Counted from the first letter of the stretch, positions 1-11,952 are shown. The stretch: DNA of 64,000 nucleotides from Allomyces macrogynus ATCC 38327 (GCA_000151295.1 GG745329.1:358908-422907); one strand, 5' to 3'. Made by a program: numbers and translations. Notes: generated by a model from the sequence alone, not told the origin.

Positions 1-1
1 G

Positions 2-2867
2 CTCGTGTGCGATGTGCATGGCAACGCGTTGCAGTTCCACGACACGATCGCGGCGGTGCTCAACCTCGGCGACACGGTCGTCGTCACGCATGCGCTCGAC
101 GGGTGGAACCCGCAGGCCGAGGGTCTGACGGTACCTTTTCCCCGTGTATTTCCCCACGTCCTCCGTTGCACATGAGCTGACTTGGCCGCCATTCCCGATT
201 CTAGAAAAACACGGCCACCGTCGAGTCCAAATTCGACCTCTACGTGAACCCGGCCGCGTCGGACACGCCGCAGCTCGACGGGTCAGCCGACAACCGGTTC
301 CTGGCCGTGTTGCGCAACGTGACGGGCCTCAACCTGTTTCGAGAGTACTGTGTCGTGCAGGGCAACCTCGAGTCGCTCTTGTTTTGGCTCGACGTGGAGA
401 TCTTTTCGGGCATGGCGCCCGAGGTGCGGTGGCTCATGGCCAAGTACATATTCTACATGTACGTGGCCGACCAGGCGCCGCTCAAGGTGAACCTGGCGCA
501 GGAAGTACGTGCCGAAATGGAGCAAGTCGTGGAAGTCAAGCGCGACGTGCACTTGTTTGATGAGGCGCAGTTCCAAATCTACGGGTACTTGAAAAAGCAA
601 GTCTACGCGTCGTTTGAACAGTCGGACCAGTTTCGCGAGTTTTTGCGGTTCCGTTCGATGAGTACGTCGCTGGCCTCTCTCTCTGCGATCGGCGCCGAGC
701 ACGCATCCTGACTTCCGTATTGCGCATTGTCTAGGCCCGCAAGCCTACTTCTCGTCCAAGATCCGTGGCGACTTTGGCGAGCACTTCAAGCCGGACCTCG
801 AGCTCATGCTCGAAGTGTGCGGGTCGGCCGCGATCTCGACGCGCGGCGTGCCGTCGTTCATCAAGGACAAGTACCTGAACCGCGTCGTCAAGCGGTACTT
901 CCCGTCGGCCGTCACGATTGAAGGGTACTGGGATAGCATCGGCAACCCGACCAACCAAGTGCGGCTACGCAAAGTGCTCAAGGAAAAGAAACTGTCCAAG
1001 TTCTTCGGTATCGACCGCAACTCGGACCGCGCGCAGCTCGCGCAGCACCTGCAGGGCCAGCCGACCACGGGCAGCGGCGCGACGGCGTCGGTGCCCGGCA
1101 GCGCCTTCGACCTCGAAGGGTCGCTCGACTTGGAGGAGGAGCGGTCCGACTCGCCGAGCGACGGGGGCGACTCGTCGAGTGATGACGGCAACTTGTTTGC
1201 GCGCAAGCGCCGCGCCGATAAGCTCACCGAGTTTTTCGGGAAAAAGGTCGATTTGATGGAGCTGCAGCATGCGACGACGACGTCGTCGTTGCCCGCGCCG
1301 GACCCGGCCACGCTCGGGGCTACCGCGCAGCAAGCGCGTGTCGTGACGGTCAATGAACTGTCGTCCGAGGACAAGGCCATGCTCACGCGCCGGTCCAAGA
1401 AACTGCGGCACGTGCTCGGCGAGACGCTGGACGAGAACACGGCGTACGAGAGGTGCTTTGTAATTTTCGCTTGTGTTGGACTGATAGGCTATGAAACTGA
1501 CTTGCCGCGACTCTAGCCTCCTGCGCGAGATCTTTAACCCCGGTAATAATGACCGCCGCCGGACATCGAGCAACATCACGGCCGCCGCGCACCGCGCGCG
1601 TACGGCTCTGCTGGCATCTATGCCCGAGGCCGATCCGCTCGAGCAGGAGCTCGACCTGGCCGACAACGCGTCGGTGGCCTCGTCAGCGTCGTCCTCGTCC
1701 TCATCGTCGCTCTCCGACGAGAACACGGCCGAGCCGAGCAAGCGCAAGCTCAAAACGATTCGGCGCCGCGGCAAGCTGCAGCAGGTGTTTGGACAGGGCA
1801 ACCTCCCGCCGGAACTCGTCAAGAGCATGCCCGCGCCCAGCGTGGCCGCGCCAGGTGCGCCCGGCGGCCGCCCACTCACCAAAGAAGACCGCCGCAAAAA
1901 GATTGCACGCGCTACCAAGCTCGAAAAGGTGTTTGGCGAGTTGCCGCCGCCCGAGGCGCTCTCCGCACTCCAGCGCAAGACCATTCAGCACCGCCGATCG
2001 ATTGCGTCGCTGAGTCTGGTCCTGGCGGATGGCGAGGCAGTCGCAGGCCTGCTCGATTACCTCATGACGCAGGAAAAGCAGGCAGCCGGTGGCGCCGCGG
2101 GGAGACCGGCTCTGGGCGCGGCGAGATCGCACAGCGCCGACGCCTCGGCGAGCGGGCCGGCGCGGCTCGCGCCGACGTCGTCGGTGACGGCGCCGGGCAG
2201 CCGCAGTCCGTCGATCACGGGTGGCCTTTTGCTGCCGCCGTCAGCCCTGGCGCCGACGTCGCCGACCGACTCGGCGTCGAGCCACACGTCGCTGCTCACG
2301 GCCAAGTCGGACGACGACGATTCGCCGACCAAGGAGCGCAAGCTGCGCAAGCGCAAGTTCAAGAAACTGCATAAGTTCTTTGGCGATAATGTCGACCCGG
2401 CGCTGCTGATCGAGCAGAACATCCTGGCCAAGCTCGAGAAGGAGATTGAAGAGGATATTGGCACCGACGAGTCGTCCATGTCGGTGTTACGCGCCGACCT
2501 CGCCGTGCTCCGCGAACAGGTCAAGGTGATCACCGACCAAATGCGGGTCACGGCCTCGTCCGACGGCGGGAGCGTGCCCGACACGCCCATCGACGACGCG
2601 TCCTCCTCGACAAACGAGTCGGCGCCGTCCACGACGACGCTGTTGCGGCGCAACGCGTCGACGGCGTCACACGAGTCGGCGGTGCGCGCGCGCGCAAGCG
2701 TCAAACCGCGGTCGACGTCGGCGCGCGAGCCCTCGGCTCGGGAGAGTGGGTTGCAGCTCCTGGGCGGGATTACGTTCGAATCACACCCAGCGATCTCGCT
2801 CTCGGAGGTGCAGGAGAATGGGGGCGTGTCGGGATCCGGCACGGGCGCACGGGCGCCGCACGTGTGA
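2..2867 (+). CDS. RGS-domain protein with repeated KLxxFFG motifs, 5' partial
   Basis: Regulator of G-protein signalling; RGS domains accelerate GTP hydrolysis by G-alpha subunits. I read four exons, <2-130, 205-661, 735-1452 and 1517-2867, joined in frame across introns ending in TAG; 884 residues are visible and the 5' end lies outside the window. Exon 2 carries the RGS helical bundle, recognisable by NLFREYC near its start, NLESLLFWLDVEIF in the middle and FREFLRFRS at its end. The C-terminal two thirds is low-complexity Ser/Ala/Asp sequence holding six copies of a short basic motif, K-L-x-x-[FVL]-[FL]-G (about 990, 1217, 1397, 1768, 1918 and 2365), several followed by P-x-x-L. The motif is not a domain I can name. 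The gene converges on two tandem seven-helix receptor genes, which fits a role in their signalling, but that link is inferred from position only. Confidence 0.8.
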
Positions 2868-3118
2868 ACGGGCATGACACGTTGGGTGGAGAGTGAGTGC
2901 GAGGGACTGGTCGCGGAGCTTGGAGTGGACGGACTGGTGTTGGAGAGCGTTTGATGGCAAGATGGTGACTTATCGTAGAGTTGAAGCTCCTCGCAGACCC
3001 ACTCCACAAAAACCAGCGTGTCGTCAGGGTATTCTTCTTATTCATTCATCTTCAGGGAAAAATAATGATTCACGTCGCTCTGCGCCGCCGCGCTGACACG
3101 CTCGTTCCTCCGCGCGCA

Positions 3119-4745
3119 TTACTGCAATCTGTTCGTTGCCGAAACGGGTTCCTGCGGCACCCATACTTGCTTGGCCGGCTCCGACGCGACCACGCTCGGA
3201 GAAAACGCGGCCGGGTGCACGCCGCCGCCAGGGATAGATCCTCTGCCGTGAACCGCGGGCACGGCGCCGTGCATCGACGTGGATCTCGTCGCGGACGACC
3301 CAGCGCGCACTTCCGCGACGCGCGCCTTGAGCCGCATGTTGGCAAAGTAGGCCAGGCCATTGACCCACCCCGACCCACCGGGAGCGAGCACGTAGAGCGC
3401 GCCCGTGATGGGCTCGACAACACCGCACGTGGCGAAAATGGCTGTGGCCCACCCGCCAATCGCGCCGGGCGTTGACGAGAGCATTGACGCGGCCAGCAAG
3501 TTCGACAGCGACTTGAGAATCAACTGGTGCTCCGTCAGGACCGTATCGTGCACGGCCGTGTCTGCCATGGCGCGTTCGAGCGACCGCACGTGCGGGTAGT
3601 CGGCGGGCCGTGCCGCACGGACCGACGCGAACATGCGCATCGCGCCCACGACTTCGCGCGCGATCATCGTGTACGAGTAGGACGAGGCCAGCGTGTTGAA
3701 CGTTGACATGAACCCGCCAATGTAGGCGAGCATCAGGCCGGTCGGTTTCTGCAGGTCGTGGCTGCAGCTGAAAGGTGGCGGTTCATGTTGGTTAAGATCA
3801 ATGTTCGCGAGTCTGAGAACGCACAAAAACAGAAATATCACACGCACATGTACCCCGTTGGCCCCAGGCCTTTCGTGACGATTTCAAACAGCCACAAGGA
3901 GCCAAACGCGACGCTGACCGTGGAAAACAGTCGCCAATCGCCTGTGCCGAGCGGGATCGTGTAGTTGCGCACGACTTTGAGGTACGTGTAGAGCGCCAGG
4001 AACCCATACATGAGCTGTTGAACCCTATGACGGAAAAGCATCGGGTGGAGAAGCACAATGTCAGTCATCTGAACGCGTTGCCACTGGCAAATGCGAAGGG
4101 TAGGCACCCGTAAGAGACGCAAAGCACCGACGCAAACGCGAGGCACTTGTCATGCTCGGGAAACCGGCCCGTCGTGAGCAACAGGGCATGCTCGAACGCG
4201 TGCGGCAGGGCGAAAACAATTTCGCACACCGCAATGTAGACGGGGAACCGGGCCGCAAAGTCGCCGCGCAGCAGCATGTGCGTCGTGTCCATGCACGACC
4301 GCCGCTTGGGGCGCGTCGGGCACGTGGCCACGGCCGCGTCATGTCGAATGGAACCAACAGTGCCTGACCCTGACGGGTAATGCGGCTTCACGTCGGGGTT
4401 CGAGCTGGGGCCGCCGCGGCCCAGCGACTGGTCGGAGAGCGCGTATTGGTCGAACGGCGTCGGTGGCGGAGGCACGTCGTTGTCGGAGCACTTGAAGATG
4501 CCAAAGCAGTGCGCAATAACGAGGATTGACGCGACGACCGACGCGCATGCGTTGAGCATACTGATCCAGTGGACCGTGATGAGCACGTCCGGGTAGTTCC
4601 CGATACGGATGGGCCCACCCATATGGATCTGCGTCGTTGGGATAAACCAGGCCGCGTCGAGGAGGTTCGGAATCGGTATGAAGGGTGGCGCTGTGCCGTT
4701 GCCGGGCGGCAGCGGCGCGGTGGAGTCGACGACGAAGCCGGTCAT
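3119..4745 (-). CDS. Seven-transmembrane receptor-like protein (tandem copy 1)
   Basis: Predicted 487-residue seven-helix membrane protein. Exons 4745-4108, 4024-3848 and 3767-3119 join in frame. The start MTGFVVDS precedes a short extracellular N-terminus with a possible glycosylation site (NGT). Hydrophobic helices follow: one at HWISMLNACASVVASILVI, a long Pro/Ser-rich first cytoplasmic loop, a second at FPVYIAVCEIVFALPH, a third starting at a Cys (FPEHDKC), then four more. A second conserved Cys in the loop after helix 4 (GPTGYIC) would give the helix-3/loop-2 disulphide typical of G-protein-coupled receptors. It is clearly paralogous to the gene at 5831-7530 and shares its intron beside the loop-2 Cys, but has an extra intron inside helix 3. 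I cannot assign a ligand or a named receptor class. The C-terminal tail is cytoplasmic and Ser/Ala-rich. Confidence 0.7.
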
Positions 4746-5830
4746 GGGTGCGCGGAAATGTGCAAACGGGCAGAAGCAACAGCGACGTCGAGCACGGAGC
4801 AGAGGTGCAACATGAAGCCGCGTCAGCGATCGGTGCGCGCGAGTCGGCGAGTACGCGGCCGATACAGTTGATGACGACTTGGTCTGCCGTCGTCTTGCAG
4901 GCAAAAGTACTCGAGGAGAACGCGCTACCCGGCCGACGAGATCGGCAGCGCGACGGGGGATCTCTTGGGGTAATGTACCGTGCACTCCCTCGCGCAAACT
5001 CGTCTTTCTGTTGCCGCAACAGTCCACCCGAGCACAACGCGAGTCGAGGGTGGAAGCTCGTTGCAGTCGCTTTTGGACAGGTGCCAAGTTGAAAGTTTTC
5101 CGCGGCGTGTCGCGGCAGCTTGCAGAGGATCGGAACAGGTGGAGCACGTCGCTCTCTTGTGGCCAAAATCGTCCCGACGCCGCCCAACATGGGGCGAGGG
5201 CCAACGAGGGAAGTTGCAGAAGGAACGGGGCCTTGGAGCGCAAGACATGCGCGCGTGCAGGTGTGCGATGTGGTGTGTTATTGTGGTTGCGTGCGTGCAA
5301 CGCCGGTGCAACGCCCCCGTCGAGCAAACGGGTCCGCGCACTGTGGCAAGACGCCCCCGGGCGCAGCGTCGCACAAAGGAAGCGTTTATGGGGCGTCGTT
5401 TCAAGATTCGGCCTGGGACGACGACGAAGGTGATAATTTGGCAAGTGTCAACGATTTGTGGATGATTTCCGCTCCTTTGTGATTGCTGATCCGCCCAACC
5501 CAACGGGCGCGCCATCAACGCCCCCGGCCTGTGATCCGCCCGGTCGCAGTGGTCGCTGGTTATCACTGGTCGTTAGTGGCACATTGGCTGTTGGTTGGCA
5601 TCGTCATCCATTGGTGCAGGCGAGACGCTACCTGCTGGTCGTTCACGTATTTTTTGTTAATGAACACCTGACCGCGTCGCCCACCAAACCGGCCCCAGCG
5701 GCCCATGGCGTTGCGTGTTACACGCTCTCTACCTGTTCATGACGCTGCCTGTCAGCTCATGTGTGCGACCCTCGCGTGCCCCACCCCCGCGCGCGGGGAC
5801 GCTCTGACATGTCAACGCAAAGCGCGCACT
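4746..5830. other. Intergenic stretch between the two receptor genes
   Basis: About 1.1 kb with no convincing coding sequence on either strand. It must contain the promoter and 5' UTR of the downstream minus-strand receptor (copy 1) and the 3' UTR of copy 2. A long open frame runs upstream of the copy 1 start, but it reads as low-complexity, non-conserved sequence. Confidence 0.5.
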
Positions 5831-7530
5831 TTAAAACATTTCATTCGTAGCCATGATGTGTAGGTCGGCCGGTGACGGCGGCGGTCGGCCGGGTCCGACA
5901 ACGCTCGCGCTTGCGGCTGGCTTGGCCAGTGATCCTTGCGTGGCAGCGAGCGCGGCCGCGGCCTGACCCGCCGCGCTCAATGAACCCAACCCGTGCATGC
6001 CCGGCCCAGCAGCAATGATCGCGGGCAGCTCCGCGGAACTCGACGCGCGAATACGTGCTCGCGCAGCTGCGGATTTTATCCGAGCGGTCGCGAAATAGGC
6101 CCACATATTGCACCACCCCGACGCGCCCGGCGCGAACACGTATACGAGACCCGAGATCGGCTCAACGACGCCGAGGGTCGCGAAAATGGCCGAGAGCCAG
6201 GCGCCGAGCGCGAGCGGCGTCGAGCAGGCAATCGACGAGTAGAGCAGGTATGAGAGAGACCGCAGGATCAGCTGGTGCTCAGTGAGCCGCGGGCGCCGTG
6301 ATCGTCGGCGGCGGTAAAGCCCGGGTAATGGGGACACGGCAGCGTTGGACGAGGTGGATGCCGACTCGCTGGTCGTCGACGGCGTGTCGTGTGCGTGCAC
6401 GGGCGAGCGCATCGGCGAGCGCATCACCGACTGCAGCTGCACCATGGTACCGCGCACCTCGTCTGCGATTTTCGTGTAGCTGTAGTAGCCACTCACGGCG
6501 TTGAAGGTGGCCGAGAGCGCGCCAACGTACGCGAGCAAGATGCCCGACGGCGTGTGAATGTTGAACGTGCATCTGGTGAACGGATGTGCAAATGAGATCA
6601 GTCGATGTGAACCATAGAGCAAATTGTTTGCACACGACGCCGAGCACGCCGCCCATGAACGTACGTGAACCCACTTGGCCCCAGTCCGTCCGTGAAATGC
6701 AGAACCACGCCGAGCACCGCAAACATAAATGTAATCGGGATGTGCAAGTAGCAATCCATGGGCCCGAGCGGCAGGTGCACTCCGCGCACGACCTTGAGGT
6801 ACGTGAAAAAGCTCAAAAAGCCGGCGTAGTACTGCTGGAAACCGAACGCGAAGCCGACGACCGTTGAGATGGCAACGCAGTGCGGCTCCTCCGGGAACCG
6901 GCCCGTGGCGAGAAGGACGACATGATCAAATGCGTGGACGGCCGCGAAAACGAGCTCCACGACAGCGATATAAATTGGGAACCGCGCCGAAAAATCGCTC
7001 TTCATCAGCGTCGTGATCAGTTCGCGCCAGGTCATGTCGCGCCGTGCCCGTGCTCTGGACGATGATAACTGGGTATCCATGGATGACGGCGCTGGTGCGA
7101 CCCCGCCGCCGGTGGTCGATGACACGCTTGGATGCATGGCGCGCAGCTCGTATACAGCCGCTGTAATGTCCTTGGACGCGACCCGCGTCTGCCTCGGCGA
7201 GAGGGGCGATAGCGGCAGGTCGGAACATGGTGGAGACGACAGCGCGCTTGCTGGAGCCGTGGACGATGGTCGTGAGGGCGGGTACTCGAAGAACCCGACG
7301 CAGTGAGCGAGAACGAGCAGCGAGGCCAGGACCGAGACGCAGGCGTTGAGCATGCTGACCCAGTGCAGCGCGCGAAAGAGGCCCGGGCGCGTGCCAAGAA
7401 AGATGGGTCCGCCAAAATGAACATCAGTCGCGGGAATGAACCATGATGTTGCGACGAGCGCCGGCGCTGGCGGGAACTGGGCAGGCGGAGGTACTGGCGC
7501 AATGCGAGGGGCGCCGTGCTCTGAGAGCAT
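5831..7530 (-). CDS. Seven-transmembrane receptor-like protein (tandem copy 2)
   Basis: Predicted 535-residue paralogue of the receptor at 3119-4745. Exons 7530-6665 and 6572-5831 join in frame. The chosen start (MLSEHGAPRI) has a good context; longer in-frame upstream sequence is not conserved with copy 1. Shared blocks include HWVSMLNACVSVLASLLVLA (helix 1), FSARFPIYIAVVELVFAAVH (helix 2), TYLKVVRG after helix 3, LTEHQLILRSLSYLL before helix 6 and a Pro-Ile-Ser-Gly helix 7. Both expected extracellular cysteines are present (FPEEPHC and GPSGFTC). The single intron lies at the same codon as the second intron of copy 1. The C-terminal tail is longer and Ala-rich, and loop 3 has an Arg-rich insertion (YRRRRSRRPR) before helix 6. 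Receptor function and G-protein coupling are inferred from topology. Confidence 0.7.
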
Positions 7531-8710
7531 GGCGTTGTTGTGTTGGCCGCTGGTGATGGCAACCAAGCAAACGCGCGTCGCGGCGGTTTGTTGGCTGGGA
7601 TGAGTTGGTCTTGTTGAGAAACGAACTGGGTCCTGAGCAGGAAGTTGCCGAGGTGCCGCCTCGTCTGGTCCTGGCGTGGACCGTGGAGGACCCGTGGCGG
7701 CGCTGGTTGAGCGGCACACGCGTCGCAACAGGTGGGTGGAGAAGGTGGAGGACGCGTCCAAGACTGTTTGATGACAAATGAAAAGACACATCGCGGGCAC
7801 GACAGCACAACCAAATGCAAATCACCGTCGGTTCTTCGGCTCGCCAGTCGCGCCGGGTGAAAAGTGGCCCCGTGGCGCTTTTCGCCCCCATTCGAGGTGC
7901 GGAAAATGAAGGCGCGACCTGCGCCAAGAACAACCGAAGTTGATGCGCAGCGCCACCAAGGGAAACCATGCGCTGGCACGGACCTGAGGGAAGGTAAGGG
8001 CTGGTCGCCGGCTTGTGGAGAGAGAGAGGCGAGAGATGGGAGACGTCGGTTCGCGTCGATGGCCGTGGTGGCCGGCGGCATGGATGCAGTGACCGTTCCA
8101 CGTCACGATACTCTCATTGATTCATCAATTTGCCGCCATGAATGCCGTGGATGCGCCGTGGTCGCCGGCGGCTGGTCGTGGCCAGTGCCATGGTCGGAAT
8201 AGATTGAGCAGCGCCGCCGGGGCTTCTTGCCCTGAATCGAGCCGGGTGGCAGGCCTTTGCTGGCGGCATCGCGAGCGCACCGGCCAGCCGCGAGGAGGTC
8301 CGTGGTTGGCCCGCAGCGGATCGACGTGCCGAGCGGCGATGAAGACACGAGGATGGGAGACGGCAGACGCGACGCGCACCAAAATACAAGCCAAACCACC
8401 GGCTGCGGTGCGATCGTGCGGTGGGGGCATGCCCCACTCTCGATGGGCATGGCAGATGCGACACGTGGATGATCCAGACCGCGTCGCGCCGCCGTTCCTG
8501 TCCTTGGCGCTGTTCGTCGCGGTAGAGATCGTTTTTGTCACGGAAGAGATCATTTTCGTCACGGTCGTCAACGGCGACGTCCAGTTTGCCGTTGCTCGGC
8601 ACGCGAACCTGACACTGCAACACTTGCTGCAGTCCATTGCGCGACGCGGCTGCCGTCGCTCGCTCGCTCGCTCGCCAGTCGATCACGCTCGACCACCTCG
8701 AAAAGTCGAC
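7531..8710. other. Intergenic, divergent promoter region (receptor copy 2 / OST3)
   Basis: About 1.2 kb between divergent genes. I see no intact gene on either strand. Open frames here are antisense-like, low-complexity and lack splice-compatible continuations. A CTCG tandem run (around 8654-8671) lies just upstream of the OST3 start. Confidence 0.5.
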
Positions 8711-10023
8711 ATGACTGCACCATCCCCGTCCGCGCGGGCCGCGCGCGTGCGGTGGATGGCCATCTTGGCTGCGCTCTTCGTGGCGCTGCTCCTGTCGGTA
8801 GCTGTGCCACGCGCCGACGCCTACACCATGGCCTTCAAGCACAAGAAGATGGCCTCGGTCACCAAGGAGTCGGGCGTCATGATCCTCGACGCCAGCGCCT
8901 TTAATGTCATCACCGAGGCCCCGCGGAACTACTCGGTCGTCATCGTCTTGACGGCCATGTCGCCGCAGATTGGCTGTGCCGCGTGCCAGTACGCTGCTCG
9001 AACACGTCTTGCTCCCGGTCACGAATCGCGACGACTGATCCCTGTTTTCTGGCAATCAGTCAGTTCGAACCTGAGTTCAAGACCGTGTCCTACTCGCGCT
9101 CCAAGACGCCCGGGCAGCACCCACTGCACTTTGCCTCGATCGACTTTGAGTCGGGCCGCGAAGTGTTCCAACGCGTGCGCTTCCTCTCGTGTTTTCTCCC
9201 CGCCGACTTCCTGACGTATCGCTGACGCTTTGGTCCACTCTCGACCAGCTCGGACTGCAAAGCGCCCCGAACGTGTTTCTCTACCCGGCCACGACGGGCC
9301 CGTTCAAGCTCGATGATGGCGGCGCGCCGTACTTGAACTACGACCTTGCACGGCGGTAAGTGAGAACTGCTCCACTGGCAACTGCACCGGGTTCCATCAT
9401 CTGACCGTGCTGTTGACTCCATCTCCAGAGGAGTTGCTGCCGAGACCCTGGCCGAGTGGCTCTCTGCGGCCATCAGCGAGCCACTCCCCGTGACGCGCCC
9501 GCTCGACACGACCCTGGTCGCGCTCGGCGTTGCTGGCGTCGTTGTCGTTGGCGTGACTTGGCGACTCCTCTACCGCGGCACCATGGCGCTCGTGTCGCAC
9601 CGCAAGACGTGGGGCATTCTGTCCGTGGTGAGTGCACCTTTCCCGCTCCCCCCTCCATCATCTCCCGCACTCACCCTCCGCCCCTCGGTCATCTAGGCCC
9701 TGATCCTCGCCTTCACGTCGGGCATCATGTGGAACCAGATCCGCAAGCCGCCGCGCTTTGCGGCGCGGCAGGACGGGTCGATCGAGTATGTGGCGCCTGC
9801 GTTCCAGTCGCAGCACGGGATCGAGACGCAAATGCTGGCCATGATGCACGGCACGTGTGCGGTGGCTACCCTGCTCTTGATCCTGGCGGTGCCCAAGATC
9901 CAGTCGGCCATGGTGCAGCGTGGAGCCACGATCACGCTGGTCGCGCTGATCGTGCTCGTCTACTCGGGCGTCGTGCGCACGTTCTTGGTCAAGAACCCGG
10001 GGTACCCGTACCGTCTGCTGTGA
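8711..10023 (+). CDS. OST3: Oligosaccharyltransferase subunit OST3/OST6 (TUSC3/MAGT1 family)
   Basis: Oxidoreductase subunit of the ER oligosaccharyltransferase, which assists N-glycosylation of cysteine-rich acceptors. Exons 8711-8988, 9060-9174, 9249-9355, 9429-9627 and 9697-10023 give 341 residues. A signal peptide (WMAILAALFVALLLSVAVP) leads into a lumenal thioredoxin-like domain. The redox motif CAAC is directly followed across the first intron by HQFEPEF, matching the family pattern CxxC-x-Q-F-x-P-E-F. Four C-terminal membrane spans follow, starting at LVALGVAGVVVVGVTW, WGILSVALILAFTSG, MLAMMHGTCAVATLLLILA and ITLVALIVLVYSGVV. Length and topology fit the family. Whether it is the OST3 or OST6 orthologue cannot be decided here. 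Confidence 0.93.
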
Positions 10024-10149
10024 AGGAGTGGAGAGCTGTTTTGGCGTGGATTGGATGGGGTTTTGATCAACAATATGGATGTAGCTCACGCACGATTTTG
10101 GATTGATGGTGCATAAAGACAAGTGGAGAAGACAGCAACTGGTTCTTCG

Positions 10150-11568
10150 TTAGCGTAAATGTCGTGCATGCTGCAGCGCGACCTCGGATGCGCCATTGGT
10201 TAGGCCATGGACTCGTGCCGCGACTCGTGCTTGGAGAGCGGGTGGCAAGTCGCGCGCAAAGTGCAGCAGCGACGCCGCGTACGCGTGGCCCGTCTCGCCC
10301 GCAAACACGAAATCCGTGACCCATGGCGCGGGACCGGGTGGGGAGGTTGCCGCCGCAGTCGAGGTCGAGGGTGTAACTGCGGTCGGTACCGGACGGGGCC
10401 CATAATCGCCCCACATCGCTGGCCGCGACTTCCCCGGAGAATCAGGATCCGCCAGTTGCGGCACGGCGAACCGCACGTTGGGCTGCGGGAACGATGACGG
10501 CTCGACTCCGCGCGCGGGCGGCCCCAAACTGCCATCCGGCAAGAAACAATACGGCGGCGCGAGCGCCGTCGGTTCCGGCACCGTCTCCCACTCCGAATCC
10601 AACTCGCGGTTCCTGTCCACGTCGGCCGCGGGCAACGGCTCGGCCGCACCGCCCTCGGCCATCGCCGCCATCTCCCGTGCAAACCAGGGCTCGGCCCACG
10701 CGGCCAATTTGTCGGCCTCGCGCACATATACGGACTCACGCGCATTGAACGTGCGGCAATTGTTGATAACCTTCCAGAAATCGGCCTGGAACTGGCCGAA
10801 TGATCGGTACACCTGGTTCTTGATTTTCTGCGCCATAGTTCCGAAATCCATTGGGTCCGTGATGACCAGCAGGTACTCGGGCACGTCGCGCACGTCGACG
10901 GGCGCCGCGAAGAACCCGTACTGGTCGCGCCGGCGCATCAAGTCGATCCCGCGCTGCAAGATGGCAAAGAGGTCCCGGCGGCGGCGCGTCAGGGGCGCCG
11001 ACGAGGTGGACACGGACGCGGATGCGCGTGTGGCGACAGTCGCAGCTACACGGCGTGAGACGCGCTTGGACCGAGGTGCCGGCGCCTCGTCGGGAGACGG
11101 CGATCGCTGACGTCGCCGGAGCGTGCGGCGTGGGCGCGCAGCGGGCTCGACGCGCGCGTCTGAGACTGTGCTCGTTGAGTCGGACCGAGGAAAGAACGCG
11201 GTCGGCCACACGGGTGCAGCTGGCAGCGGCTGCGGTGCCGACGCAAGACTCGGCGTGCGGTCGTCGTCGTCAACGGGCGATGTGGCAAGGAACGATTGCG
11301 AGACTGGTCGCGAGATGGACGACGCCACGTCGGTAGTTGGAGTCGCAGCACGCGACGCCGACTTGAGGGCCAGGTACAGGTCGCGCGACGACTGCGCGTC
11401 GCCGTCGTCATCAATGTCTATGTCCCCGTCGTCATCGTCGTTGTCGTTGTCATCGTCTGGTTGATCCACGTCCATGGTGTCGTCGTCGGGTGCTGCCCAC
11501 GAGCTCGGGAGACTGCCGGTGCCGCCGTTCGGTGCAGACTCGCCGAATTGGATGGAGGAGGCGCGCAT
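10150..11568 (-). CDS. Bromodomain protein (BRD7/BRD9-like)
   Basis: Single-exon 472-residue protein. Residues about 193-287 form one bromodomain, the acetyl-lysine reader of chromatin. Visible landmarks are YGFFAAPVDVRDVPEYLLVI (ZA loop), the DPMDFGTM motif that starts helix A, and NNCRTFN, whose last Asn occupies the acetyl-lysine-binding position. The loop sequence resembles the BRD7/BRD9 class more than BET proteins, and there is no second bromodomain or ET domain. The N-terminus is rich in Asp (an acidic tract around residues 38-57), followed by basic Arg/Ser stretches. The remainder is Pro/Ala-rich and unassigned. A role as a subunit of a chromatin-remodelling complex is inferred from the family. 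Confidence 0.85.
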   Translation of the reverse strand: MRASSIQFGESAPNGGTGSLPSSWAAPDDDTMDVDQPDDDNDNDDDDGDIDIDDDGDAQSSRDLYLALKSASRAATPTTDVASSISRPVSQSFLATSPVDDDDRTPSLASAPQPLPAAPVWPTAFFPRSDSTSTVSDARVEPAARPRRTLRRRQRSPSPDEAPAPRSKRVSRRVAATVATRASASVSTSSAPLTRRRRDLFAILQRGIDLMRRRDQYGFFAAPVDVRDVPEYLLVITDPMDFGTMAQKIKNQVYRSFGQFQADFWKVINNCRTFNARESVYVREADKLAAWAEPWFAREMAAMAEGGAAEPLPAADVDRNRELDSEWETVPEPTALAPPYCFLPDGSLGPPARGVEPSSFPQPNVRFAVPQLADPDSPGKSRPAMWGDYGPRPVPTAVTPSTSTAAATSPPGPAPWVTDFVFAGETGHAYAASLLHFARDLPPALQARVAARVHGLTNGASEVALQHARHLR

Positions 11569-11952
11569 CTTGTGCAGGCCCAGTGCCCCGCGCTCTATAT
11601 TGCGCGCAAGAACGTCGGCGTCGAGAAACTCATGCTGATCAGCGTCCGGCCCTAATCGGGATCAAATCTCATCGCGTCGCGATTGCTGGTACTCGAGATG
11701 GTCGGTGCGGGCAGTCGCGCCGCCGCCACATCACACTCGTCACGCTCTTCAGCACACGCCGCGGGGAGTAACGCACCGGCAACGCCAGTTCTTGCCTGGC
11801 TGGCCATGGTTCGCGGTGGGCTGGCGACGGTTGACAGGGGCACGTGCGTCTGCGGTGCGTCCCCGCACGCCCATGTCACTGTCACGCGACGCGTTGCTGG
11901 ATCTTTTTGAAATCATCCCCATCTCGTCGTCGAGCTCGGCACTTTGACAACA

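Noticed and set aside
4746..5444. Long N-terminal extension of receptor copy 1
   Set aside because: The extra frame is low-complexity and not shared with copy 2; the Met at 4745 gives a typical short receptor N-terminus.
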